In this document: piece after piece, positions 8,463-16,586 of the stretch
Numbering within the stretch: the first letter of the stretch is position 1
Layout of the letters: each line of letters opens with the position of its first letter
Assembly: GCA_027623095.1 (NCBI GenBank)
Contig: JAQBVM010000003.1
Location: 1-55,775, forward strand
From: Verrucomicrobiota bacterium
GTDB lineage: Bacteria; Verrucomicrobiota; Verrucomicrobiia; Limisphaerales; SIBE01
Length of the DNA: 55,775 nucleotides
Reading direction: 5' to 3'
Program-made: the position numbers and the translations under genes
Notes under the pieces: model-generated
What the model was told of the DNA's origin: nothing
The model's input: only the letters and a program-made list of their open reading frames with translations
Databases searched by the model: none

Positions 8463-10541
8463 ATGAAGTTCATGGTCACAAATCGCGCTCACTATAGGGT
8501 CGAGGCCGTCCACGAACTGTGGACTATTCTCGTCCGGAGCTTTGTAATCCTGCTTGCAGCGTTTGTTCATTGCTTTGGTGGCGCATCATCCGTTGCATCC
8601 GAGGCGCGACGCGTCTTGCCGCCGGGAATTCGGATCTCTGACCAAGACAGGGGCGAACTGGAATCCGGCGCGACTGAACTCGGCCAACGGATTGAACAGT
8701 TGCGGACCGCGCTTGGGGATAAACCGGATCTGCTGGCGTTGTTGCCCGATGTGGCGATTTTTCATAAGGCCGTGAACTGGCCTCTAGTGTATGACGAGTT
8801 TCTCCGCGCCAACGATGTCGCGGCGGCGAAGTCGCTCCTTCGAGTGGGAATGGAACGCGCCGAGTCGCTTCGCCAGGGAATCGCTCCCTGGACGGCGGCG
8901 AACGGACTGGTGGTGCGGGGTTACATCTCGAAAGTGGATGGTTCCATTCAGCCTTACGGGTTGGTGGTTCCGGAATCGTTTCGGCACGCTTCCCCTCAAC
9001 GGCATCGGCTTGATGTCTGGTTGCACGGCCGGGACAACAATTTGACCGAGCTCAAATTCGTCAATGAACGGCTCCGGTCTCCGGGCGAGTTTACTCCGCC
9101 GGACACCTTTGTGCTTCATCCGTACGGCAGGTATTGCAACGCCTTCAAGTTCATTGGCGAGGTCGATGTATTCGAATCGCTCGATCATGTTCGTGAACAG
9201 TATCAGATCGACGCCGACCGCATTTCGGTGCGGGGATTCTCGATGGGGGGCGCAGGGTGCTGGCATTTAGCGGCGCATCATTCGAGTTTGTGGGCCGCCG
9301 CGGCGCCGGGCGCAGGATTCGCTGAGACAGCCGAGTATGCGGGTGTTCTTTCACGCGACCCCAAACCTGCATGGTACGAACAAAAGCTGTGGCATTGGTA
9401 CGATGCCGCCGACTATGCGCTGAATCTCTTCAACACTTCGACCATCGCCTATAGCGGGGAGATCGATAAACAGAAGCAGGCGGCGGATAGGATGGCGCGG
9501 GCGCTGAGTGAGGAAGGGATTGAGATGACCCATATCATCGGGCCTCAAACAGCGCACAAGTATCATCCAGAATCCAAGATCGAAATCAACCGCCGAATTG
9601 ATTCGATCGCGCTCGCGGGTCGTGATCCTGTGCCGTCCACAGTTCGTTTTACCACGTGGACTCTTCGTTACAATCGGATGGCTTGGGTGACCGTGGAAGG
9701 TTTGGAGCGGCATTGGGAACGGGCGCGAGTCGAAGCCGAAATCCTGAACGATCACAGTGTAAATGTGGATACAGCGAATGTCTCCGAACTCGCGTTTTCG
9801 ATGCCTCCTGGATTTTGCCCTCTGGACGCAACGGTCCGTCCGACAGTTGTGTTGGATGGTCAATCGGTTGCGGCGGTCGCGGCGCAATCCGACCGTTCAT
9901 GGAACGTCCGATATCGGAAACTGTCAGGGAAATGGACGCTGTTGCTCGGTGAAGATGGGGAAACAGGCTTGCGCAAACGGCCCGGACTGCAAGGTCCGAT
10001 CGATGACGCTTTTATGGATTCGTTCGTGATGGTGATCCCAACCGGAATGCCGTCGAATGATCAAGTCGGCCGGTGGGTGGCAGCCGAACAAAAGAGGGCG
10101 ATCGAGCACTGGCGGCGGCAGTTTCGCGGAGACCCCCGCGTGAAGAAGGACGTCGAGGTGACCGCCGCCGATATCGCGCGGCACAATCTCGTTCTTTGGG
10201 GCGATCCAAAAAGCAACACACTCTTGGGACAGATTGGCGAGAAATTGCCGATTCGGTGGAACGCGCAAGGCGTTCATAACGGCAGTGCAATTTATCCCGC
10301 GGACCGCTATGTGCCAATGCTGATTTATCCGAATCCACTCAACCCGCAGCGTTATGTTGTGATCAACTGTGGCGTCACGTTCAGTGAATTTGGGCATTTA
10401 AGCAATGCACTCCAAACTCCGAAACTGCCGGACTACGCCATTTTGGATCTGAATGTTCCGGACGCTTCCGTGTTTGGGGGAAACGTCGTGCAAGCCGGAT
10501 TCTTTGATGAAAACTGGCAACTGCAGCAAACCCGGGACTGA
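8463..10541 (+). CDS. Secreted alpha/beta hydrolase, paralogue 1
   Basis: 692 aa. A hydrophobic segment at about 27-45 (FVILLAAFVHCFGG..SVAS) acts as signal peptide but is preceded by an unusually long n-region. ATG 8463 is the first in-frame start and has a good AGGAAG site; no standard start lies closer to the signal. The nucleophile elbow RGFSMGGAG (Ser about 260) and a likely catalytic His in GPQTAHKYHP (about 365) place it in the esterase/prolyl-oligopeptidase-like alpha/beta hydrolases. A C-terminal part of about 300 aa follows. It aligns along its whole length with the gene at 13337-15361 (conserved GYISKVDGSIQPYGLVVP and WYEQKLWHWYD). The substrate is unknown; a polymer-degrading esterase is plausible. 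Confidence 0.88.
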   Translation: MKFMVTNRAHYRVEAVHELWTILVRSFVILLAAFVHCFGGASSVASEARRVLPPGIRISDQDRGELESGATELGQRIEQLRTALGDKPDLLALLPDVAIFHKAVNWPLVYDEFLRANDVAAAKSLLRVGMERAESLRQGIAPWTAANGLVVRGYISKVDGSIQPYGLVVPESFRHASPQRHRLDVWLHGRDNNLTELKFVNERLRSPGEFTPPDTFVLHPYGRYCNAFKFIGEVDVFESLDHVREQYQIDADRISVRGFSMGGAGCWHLAAHHSSLWAAAAPGAGFAETAEYAGVLSRDPKPAWYEQKLWHWYDAADYALNLFNTSTIAYSGEIDKQKQAADRMARALSEEGIEMTHIIGPQTAHKYHPESKIEINRRIDSIALAGRDPVPSTVRFTTWTLRYNRMAWVTVEGLERHWERARVEAEILNDHSVNVDTANVSELAFSMPPGFCPLDATVRPTVVLDGQSVAAVAAQSDRSWNVRYRKLSGKWTLLLGEDGETGLRKRPGLQGPIDDAFMDSFVMVIPTGMPSNDQVGRWVAAEQKRAIEHWRRQFRGDPRVKKDVEVTAADIARHNLVLWGDPKSNTLLGQIGEKLPIRWNAQGVHNGSAIYPADRYVPMLIYPNPLNPQRYVVINCGVTFSEFGHLSNALQTPKLPDYAILDLNVPDASVFGGNVVQAGFFDENWQLQQTRD

Positions 10542-10547
10542 CGAGAA

Positions 10548-10590
10548 AACCTTGAGCGGATGAAAGGCGCCCTTCTTAGAACTCAAGGTT
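10548..10590. terminator. Possible bidirectional terminator hairpin
   Basis: Arms AACCTTGAG (10548-10556) and CTCAAGGTT (10582-10590) lie between two convergent genes. The loop holds a small inner stem (AAGG/CCTT). There is no clear T-run, so function is uncertain. Confidence 0.4.
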
Positions 10591-10599
10591 CCAACTCGT

Positions 10600-13299
10600 T
10601 CAGTCGTCATCATCTACCCCAGCGGCCCAGATTGGGTAGGGAACCTGCGAGCCTTTCATGGCGTGCCAAATGATTCGGTTCAAAAGATCCTCCGGACACT
10701 GGTCCACTTTATCCAGCGGCAGCCGGGCGGAAGCGTAGGCATTCTTGCGCAGCAGGGAATCGGAAATCTGTTTCGGATCGGGATTCATTTCATCCAGCGG
10801 CACGTTGTTTGGCACTGCTTTGAACGGAGTGAAATCCGGCGTTTTGACAAAACAATCGAACATGGGAGTGGCCGTGGCATCCATCTGGTTCATGGGCGGC
10901 AATCCCAAAATCAACTCCATCGTCCGAATCAGACTAGTCTGATTGTACTGCGTGCTGATCACTTCGCCCCGTTTTGTGTACGGACTGACGACGTATGCCG
11001 TGGTTCGATAACCGCTCACATGATCCCAGCCTGCTTGAGGGTCATCCTCGATCCCGAAGATGCAGGTTTCTTTCCAGAACCTGCTGTGACTGATCGCGTC
11101 CACAATCTGCCCGAATGCCAAGTCATTGTCGGCGACCTGAGCGGCCGGCGTGGGAGATCCGGCCCGGGTGCCGCTCGTGTGATCGTTCGGAAGACAGATA
11201 ATCACGAGGTTTGGAAAATCGCCGCTCTGCTCGAATTGTTTGAGTTCTTTGATAAACTCGGACGCCCGGAACACGTCCGGCACATCCATGTCCCATCCCA
11301 CCGTGCTCGTGACCAGATAGGGCCGGAGCGATTCGATCGCGGGCCGGCTGCTTAGGTTGATCGTGTCAGTCCCATCAACGAACTCGCGGTAGTGATCGGA
11401 AAACTTCGGAGTGCCTTTGCGCGTTGCGTCCTTCCACGACTTGTCGGTGATCGCGAATTCGCCGTAGTCTCGAAGCGTCTTGCCATGGGCGATTGCGTTG
11501 TCCCAAATGAACCCGGCTGGCGAGTAGGCTAGTGCGTCCACATCGGCGTCTTCCATGCCATCCGGATAACTCCGCGGAAATCCGGCAAACGACTTCTCCA
11601 TATAATCGGTTGCGAATGCCGAATCGCTCCATTGATGTCCATCCGCGCTCAAAATTCCGGAACAGTATGTGTTATCCAGCAGCACGAACTCCCGCACCAT
11701 CTTGTGTTGGTTGGGCGTGATATTTTCTCCGAACACGCACAGCGACGCGTCGCCGTTGCCTGCCGAAATGTCGCCGAGGACCTGATCATAAGTCCGGTTC
11801 TCCTTAATGACATAAACAACATGCTTGAAGACTGAAGGTTCTCCGACCCGTTCGGGGACCGGTTGCGGCTCCCGGTTCGGTCGAGCGCGGAGCCGAGCCT
11901 CACGCAGCGCCGGGTAGCGCATGTTTTGCAACGCCACGCGCGTGTAATCGGCGAGCCGCCGCTTCGACGGCAGCTCCACCAACGAGAGAGTCCCGAAATA
12001 CTGATGCGTGTTGTACTTTACCGTTTCTCCGGGAGCGTATCGTTTCGTGGATCCGATTCCCTTGATGTTGGCGACATAGATCGAATCGCGTGGGGAATCC
12101 ACCAGGATTGCCCCGGGGAACCATCCGACAGGGATCAGGCCCTTCAGCTTTGACTCGCCTGGGTCGAACGAGACAACCGCAACCGCATTCTGCGTTCCGT
12201 TGCACACGAACAGCGTTTTACCTGAACGGTCGAACGCGAGGGCATTTGGACTGGCGCCAAACAGATCGGAGGGATTTTGCCGCGTCCAAATTGTTTCGAT
12301 GATCTTATGCGTTTGCGTATCAATCACACTGACCGTGTCACTCCCGGCATTCGCCACCAAAAGATATTTGCCATTCGGCGAGGCAGTCATTGCCGACGAA
12401 TGCAGCCCGGCCAAGATTTCTTCACCGACTCGGTTCGCATCCAGGTCAACAACAGACACAGAGCCTTCGCTTGCGATATGGCGAACGGGATCCACTCGCA
12501 CCAGCGTGCCCCGACCCGCAGGTCCGGTCAGGCTGTGTGCGTCCGGACGACGCCCTCCCCAATTGCTGACATAGGCTCGGTTTCCGAGAAGCAACACGTC
12601 ATAAGGGGCGAAACCTACGTCCCACATGCGCAAAACCGTTCCCTCGCTCGCATTGAGTTCCGCCAATCGATTCGAGAGATTCAGGGCCACATACAGTCGT
12701 TTGCCATCGGCGGAGACCGCCAAGCCTGAAGGGATATCCGAGTTACGGTCTCCGGCGCGGAACTCGGGTAGCGGAATCGAGTGCAGACCTTCAACTTTTC
12801 CCGCCGAATCCACCCCAAATACCTTAATGCTTCCGTTCACGTTCGAAAGGTAGATTCGCGAGCCGTCCGGCGAGAAGACCAAACCGGTGTAACTGAGCTG
12901 TCCTTTTTCATCTGGATCCAGAATATGGTTGGAAACGGAATTGGGCCGCGGATCGCGGTCTTGATCTGACGGCAGAGCGACACGCTGCAAAATCGCGGCC
13001 GACACGGGATCGATCACGACTAACTCGTGAGTTTTGCCGGACGTCACCAGAATCCGATTATCCGGACTGAGCGCGAGCGCTTGGGGACGCGATTCGGGAA
13101 GGTCCACCTGTCTGCCCGCTGGCGTGAGAATTTGATTCGCCGGAGTGACATACGTGTTCTCCGCCACCTGACCCACGGGATGCCGAAGATTGTGTTTCGC
13201 AGCCTCGACCCATCCGGATTGGCATCCCAAAAGCCCGGCAACGACAGCAGCCACAGAAATCAACACGCTCAAACGCGCGCGGAAGAAGAATCGTTTCAT
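10600..13299 (-). CDS. Lipoprotein with YncE-like beta-propeller and phosphoesterase domain
   Basis: 899 aa from ATG 13299, chosen because it gives a lipoprotein signal with lipobox LLGC (Cys26). The first half is a seven-bladed-propeller type with repeated blades (ALSPDNRILVTSGKTHELVVID, VFSPDGSRIYLSN, GLAVSADGKRLYVA, TASPNGKYLLVANAGSDTVSVID). The second half begins with VVYVIKENRTYDQVLGD and continues with LDNTYCSGILSADGH and FIWDNA, the signature of the AcpA/phospholipase-C phosphoesterase family with metal-binding Asn, Asp and His. The architecture equals bifunctional YncE/alkaline-phosphatase-type proteins of PVC bacteria and acidobacteria. It presumably acts on phosphate esters at the outer membrane or periplasm. 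It is co-directional with hydrolase paralogue 2, 37 bases downstream of that gene's 3' end, so an operon is likely. Confidence 0.9.
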   Translation of the reverse strand: MKRFFFRARLSVLISVAAVVAGLLGCQSGWVEAAKHNLRHPVGQVAENTYVTPANQILTPAGRQVDLPESRPQALALSPDNRILVTSGKTHELVVIDPVSAAILQRVALPSDQDRDPRPNSVSNHILDPDEKGQLSYTGLVFSPDGSRIYLSNVNGSIKVFGVDSAGKVEGLHSIPLPEFRAGDRNSDIPSGLAVSADGKRLYVALNLSNRLAELNASEGTVLRMWDVGFAPYDVLLLGNRAYVSNWGGRRPDAHSLTGPAGRGTLVRVDPVRHIASEGSVSVVDLDANRVGEEILAGLHSSAMTASPNGKYLLVANAGSDTVSVIDTQTHKIIETIWTRQNPSDLFGASPNALAFDRSGKTLFVCNGTQNAVAVVSFDPGESKLKGLIPVGWFPGAILVDSPRDSIYVANIKGIGSTKRYAPGETVKYNTHQYFGTLSLVELPSKRRLADYTRVALQNMRYPALREARLRARPNREPQPVPERVGEPSVFKHVVYVIKENRTYDQVLGDISAGNGDASLCVFGENITPNQHKMVREFVLLDNTYCSGILSADGHQWSDSAFATDYMEKSFAGFPRSYPDGMEDADVDALAYSPAGFIWDNAIAHGKTLRDYGEFAITDKSWKDATRKGTPKFSDHYREFVDGTDTINLSSRPAIESLRPYLVTSTVGWDMDVPDVFRASEFIKELKQFEQSGDFPNLVIICLPNDHTSGTRAGSPTPAAQVADNDLAFGQIVDAISHSRFWKETCIFGIEDDPQAGWDHVSGYRTTAYVVSPYTKRGEVISTQYNQTSLIRTMELILGLPPMNQMDATATPMFDCFVKTPDFTPFKAVPNNVPLDEMNPDPKQISDSLLRKNAYASARLPLDKVDQCPEDLLNRIIWHAMKGSQVPYPIWAAGVDDDD

Positions 13300-13336
13300 T
13301 GATATTATTTCAGTTCGAGGACGCCGGAGTTCGCGA

Positions 13337-15361
13337 CTATCGCCTCGGCAATCGCCATTTCTCATCAAAGAATCCGGCATTCGCAATGCCGCCCGGCGCC
13401 CGGGAGGAAACAGGAACGCTCAAGTCCACAATGGCCCAGTCGGGCAGCTTGGCGATCTGCCGCGCGTTGTTCAGATAGTCGTATTCGCGGAATGTAAAAC
13501 CGCTGTTCAACACGACATATCGTTCCGGGTTCAGCGGATTCGGATAAACCAACACAGGCACATAACGATCCACCGGGAAGATTGCGTCGCCTGTGTGAAC
13601 GCCTTGGCTGTCCCAGCGAATCGGGAGCTTGTTCGCGATCTTCGAGAGCAGCACGTTGCTTTGCGGATCTCCCCATAAAATTAGGTTGTGCGCGGCGATA
13701 TCTTCCTCTGTGATTTCGATGTCCTTCTTGACGCGGGCTTCACCGCGAAATTGGTTCCGCCAATGCGTGATTGCGTGTGCCTGCTCAGAAGCTGTCCAGG
13801 CACCGACTTTTTCGTTCAGCGGCGTTCCGGTTGGAACCACCATCAAGAAAGAATCCATAAATGCGTCGTCGATTGGACCCTGTAGTCCGTGACGTTTGGA
13901 CAATTCAACGCCTGCCTCGCGTTTTTCGGATACTGCCCACTGGCCATTCGTCTTCCTGAAATGCGCGGTCCAGGACCGATCAGAAAGCACGCCGGGAGCG
14001 GCAATCGGTTGACCGTCAAGTGCAACAAGCGGCTTAGCGGTTGTGTCCAGCGGACAAAGCCCGGGTGGCATCGACAAGGTGAGCGCGGAAACGTTCTGGG
14101 TGTCCACTTTCACAGATTGATTATCCGTGATTTCAGCGTTCACGCGCGCACGTTCCCAATGTTGGTCCAACCCATCGACTGTCACCCAGAGCATCTTGTT
14201 GTACCGAAGTGTCCAGGTCGTAAAACGCACTTTGCGGGGAATTGGATCCCGCCCGACCGCGGCGATGTTATCAATCCGCCGGTCCAATTCATTCTTCGTT
14301 TCCGGATGATACCGGTGCGCCGTCTGTGGTCCGATGAGGTGTGTGAGTTCAATCCCTTCCTCGGCGAGCGCTTTTGCCATCATGTCGGCGGCCTGTTTCT
14401 GGCGGTCGATCTCGCCGCTGTAGGCGACCGTGGGGCAGTTGAAAAGATTGGCCGCGTAGTCCGTGCAATCATACCAGTGCCAAAGCTTCTGTTCGTACCA
14501 CGGGGGTTGCACGTTTTCTTGCTGAAAAACTTTTAAGAAATCGGCCGTCTCCGAGAACCCGGCGCCAGGCGCTGCCGCGGCCCACAGCCCGGCATAATGC
14601 ACGGCGAATTGCCAGCACGCCGCGCCTCCCATCGAAAAGCCGCGCACAATCAGCCGGTTGTCATCGATTGGATAGTGTTTTTGAACATTTTCGAGCGCCT
14701 CCAGCAAATCGATTTCCCCCGCGAATTTGTTCGCGTTGCAGTAGCGGCCGTACAAATGCAGGACAAACGCGTTATCCGGTGTGAACTGACCCGGCGAAGT
14801 CTCGCGTCCATTGATGAAATCTAATTCCGTCAGCGTTTCGCCCCGACCGTGAAACCAAGCATCCAGCCGGAACCGGTGCGGGGAATTCGGTTGATACGAC
14901 GCCGGAATCACAAGCCCATACGGCTGTACGGAACCGTCGATTTTGGATACGTATCCGCGGGCGACCAAACCCGTTGCTGTGGTCCACGGCGCGGTCCCAC
15001 CTTTGAGTTGCGCCGCGCGCTCCATTCCCTGCTGCAGCAACCGTTTCGCGATTTTGACCTGATTTGTCTTGTAGAATTCGTCGTAAGCCAGCGCGTAACG
15101 GACGGCATTATGATAGATCCGCACGTCTGGCAGAAGGTTCAACAACTCCGGTTTTGATTTCAGGCCATCTTCTGTCGCCTTGATCTCCAGTCCCAGAGCC
15201 CGAACGAGTGAATCTAATTCCGACCGATCCTGATCGGAAATTGTCAGGCCCGGCGGTGGCACAGGGCGCACTTTGTCGGGAAGATTATCCGCGGGTCCAT
15301 CCGCAAGGAGAATCGATGCGACAAAGGGAGTGAGAACCAGGAAAAAGGAACGTGCGTTCAT
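13337..15361 (-). CDS. Secreted alpha/beta hydrolase, paralogue 2
   Basis: 674 aa from ATG 15361, which starts a signal peptide (MNARSFFLVLTPFVASILLADG); the upstream in-frame ATG would add an unlikely 20 residues. The same blocks as paralogue 1 are present: ISDQDRSEL, GYVSKIDGSVQPYGLVIP, the elbow VRGFSMGGAACW, WYEQKLWHWYDCTDYAANLF, GPQTAHRYHPE and RFTTWTLRYNK. Lengths agree once the long leader of paralogue 1 is discounted. It is the first gene of a likely two-gene minus-strand operon with the propeller-phosphoesterase. The divergent upstream region toward the PaaX-like gene holds a long palindrome at 15544, which could be an operator for both. Confidence 0.9.
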   Translation of the reverse strand: MNARSFFLVLTPFVASILLADGPADNLPDKVRPVPPPGLTISDQDRSELDSLVRALGLEIKATEDGLKSKPELLNLLPDVRIYHNAVRYALAYDEFYKTNQVKIAKRLLQQGMERAAQLKGGTAPWTTATGLVARGYVSKIDGSVQPYGLVIPASYQPNSPHRFRLDAWFHGRGETLTELDFINGRETSPGQFTPDNAFVLHLYGRYCNANKFAGEIDLLEALENVQKHYPIDDNRLIVRGFSMGGAACWQFAVHYAGLWAAAAPGAGFSETADFLKVFQQENVQPPWYEQKLWHWYDCTDYAANLFNCPTVAYSGEIDRQKQAADMMAKALAEEGIELTHLIGPQTAHRYHPETKNELDRRIDNIAAVGRDPIPRKVRFTTWTLRYNKMLWVTVDGLDQHWERARVNAEITDNQSVKVDTQNVSALTLSMPPGLCPLDTTAKPLVALDGQPIAAPGVLSDRSWTAHFRKTNGQWAVSEKREAGVELSKRHGLQGPIDDAFMDSFLMVVPTGTPLNEKVGAWTASEQAHAITHWRNQFRGEARVKKDIEITEEDIAAHNLILWGDPQSNVLLSKIANKLPIRWDSQGVHTGDAIFPVDRYVPVLVYPNPLNPERYVVLNSGFTFREYDYLNNARQIAKLPDWAIVDLSVPVSSRAPGGIANAGFFDEKWRLPRR

Positions 15362-15400
15362 AGGTGCGAAGTCTGGTAGGTTAAAAGTGACGGATTTGCA

Positions 15401-15426
15401 AGACACATAAAGAAGACACATAAAGA
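15401..15426. repeat. 13-bp tandem repeat, two units
   Basis: AGACACATAAAGA occurs twice in direct succession, about 40 bases upstream of the hydrolase start, followed by an inverted pair TCACTGC / GCAGTGA. It may affect hydrolase expression or mark an old insertion. Confidence 0.6.
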
Positions 15427-15543
15427 AGTCACTGCTCCTAGAAAAACTCCCGCAGTGATAAAGGGGTCTTGACTAGCCCTGTCGCAACGTCGCGCCTCGC
15501 CAGGGACCCTCCAAACCAGCAATGCCAGCATTGAAATAATCTG

Positions 15544-15579
15544 GACAAATTCATGTCGTATGTGCGACATGAATTTGTC
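15544..15579. repeat. Palindrome upstream of the PaaX-like gene
   Basis: Arms GACAAATTCATGTCG and CGACATGAATTTGTC, 15 of 15 paired, around the 6-base centre TATGTG. It lies between the divergent starts of hydrolase 2 (15361) and the PaaX-like gene (15616). It shares the architecture GGACA-N5-ATGTCG-N6-CGACAT-N5-TGTCY with the palindrome at 16413. Confidence 0.92.
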
Positions 15580-15615
15580 TCGAGGTCGCAAACGAGGTTT
15601 TTCACTTTTAAGGTT

Positions 15616-16410
15616 ATGAATTCTAAGACCCAGGAACTCCTAAATCTGCTGCTGTGGTCCGCCGACATGCTGATGCGGCCCACATTTCGTAATCTTACCG
15701 ATTCGTATGAAAGCTGGGCTTATCACAATGGATTGGAGAAGCAATTGGCGAGGTTGGAGCAGCGCCGGTTAATTCAGCGTGATGCTGGCTCGCCGATGGA
15801 TCGAGTCTATCGATTGTCCGCGCAGGGGCGGTTGCAAGCTCTGGGTGGCCGCGATCCCCAAGAGCGCTGGGGGCGGTCGTGGGACGGACAATGGCGGATG
15901 GTGATTTTTGATGTGCCCGCCAAACGAAACAGTCACCGCGAACGGATCCGGCGTTACCTCCGCGGCAAATGCTTTGGCTGCCTTCAATATAGCGTCTGGA
16001 TCACACCTGATCCGCTGGAAGAAGAACGGCACATTCTCGTTGGGGGAAAGATCGAAGTGGAATCGCTTCTATTGCTGGAGGCAAGGCCTTGCGCGGGAGA
16101 GTCGGACTCGGAGATCGTCGCGGGCGCGTGGGATTTCGAACGTATCAACAGCCGCTACGCGAGGCATCTGAAAATCCTCGACGAGCGACCGGCCGGTGCT
16201 CTGCGTAACGATTTGTCAGCGAAAATGCTCCTGCGCTGGGCGGCGGAAGAGCGCGGAGCCTGGCTCAATGCCGTTTCCAATGATCCGCTCCTGCCAGAAA
16301 GGATCTTGCCGCTCGATTACCTCGGAAAGTCGGCGTGGCAACGTCGGACGGAGATGTTTCAAGAGGCCGGACGCCAAATGCAGACATTTACGCGAAACAA
16401 GCACAAATGA
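15616..16410 (+). CDS. PaaX-family-like protein (winged helix plus Cas2-like middle domain)
   Basis: 264 aa from ATG 15616 (TTTTAAGG upstream); the earlier in-frame ATG at 15553 lies inside the palindrome and is rejected. Residues about 1-85 form a winged-helix-like region (LLNLLLWSADMLMRPTF..LTDSYESW, with QLARLEQRRLIQ). Residues about 93-145 (WRMVIFDVPAKRNSHRERIRRYL, CLQYSVWITPDPL) match the PaaX middle domain, which has the ferredoxin-like fold of Cas2. A C-terminal helical region contains ERGAWLNAVSNDPLLPERILPLDYLG, typical of the PaaX C-domain (DPxLPxxLLPxxWxG). Classical PaaX represses phenylacetate catabolism, but no paa genes are present. It is bracketed by two related palindromes, so either autoregulation or a palindrome-linked mobile element is possible. 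Confidence 0.85.
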   Translation: MNSKTQELLNLLLWSADMLMRPTFRNLTDSYESWAYHNGLEKQLARLEQRRLIQRDAGSPMDRVYRLSAQGRLQALGGRDPQERWGRSWDGQWRMVIFDVPAKRNSHRERIRRYLRGKCFGCLQYSVWITPDPLEEERHILVGGKIEVESLLLLEARPCAGESDSEIVAGAWDFERINSRYARHLKILDERPAGALRNDLSAKMLLRWAAEERGAWLNAVSNDPLLPERILPLDYLGKSAWQRRTEMFQEAGRQMQTFTRNKHK

Positions 16411-16412
16411 GG

Positions 16413-16454
16413 GAGGACAGTTTTATGTCGCACGTGCGACATAAAACTGTCCTC
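16413..16454. repeat. Perfect 42-bp palindrome downstream of the PaaX-like gene
   Basis: Every base pairs: the left half runs GAGGACAGTTTTATGTCG then CAC, and the right half is its exact reverse complement. It begins two bases after the stop codon. The core ATGTCG..CGACAT and outer GGACA..TGTCC match the palindrome at 15544, while the 5-base segments between them differ but remain complementary (GTTTT/AAAAC here, AATTC/GAATT there). It is not a promoter site for the convergent DUF1080 gene. Confidence 0.95.
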
Positions 16455-16586
16455 GAAATCTGCGGGAGATCAAGAGCGGAATCCTCTACCCCGTCCGCGA
16501 TGTTGTTGCGCAAGCCGATGGGAGCCCGGTCTAGAACCAGGCAGCCGTGGGGGAACCAAAACCAACCGTTCTTGAGGCGACTGGAT
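16455..16586 (+). other. Possible 3' gene relic
   Basis: Directly after the palindrome a plus-strand frame reads about 26 codons (LREIKSGILYP, VRDVVAQADGSPV) to a TAG near 16534. It has protein-like composition but no start, as if it were the tail of a gene cut by the palindrome-bounded segment. No family is recognised. Confidence 0.3.

Noticed and set aside
15358..15591. Minus-strand frame beginning within the palindrome upstream of the PaaX-like gene.
   Set aside because: The palindrome encodes similar short peptides (MSHIRHEF, MSYVRHEF, MSHVRHKT) in all directions; this is a by-product of the symmetry.
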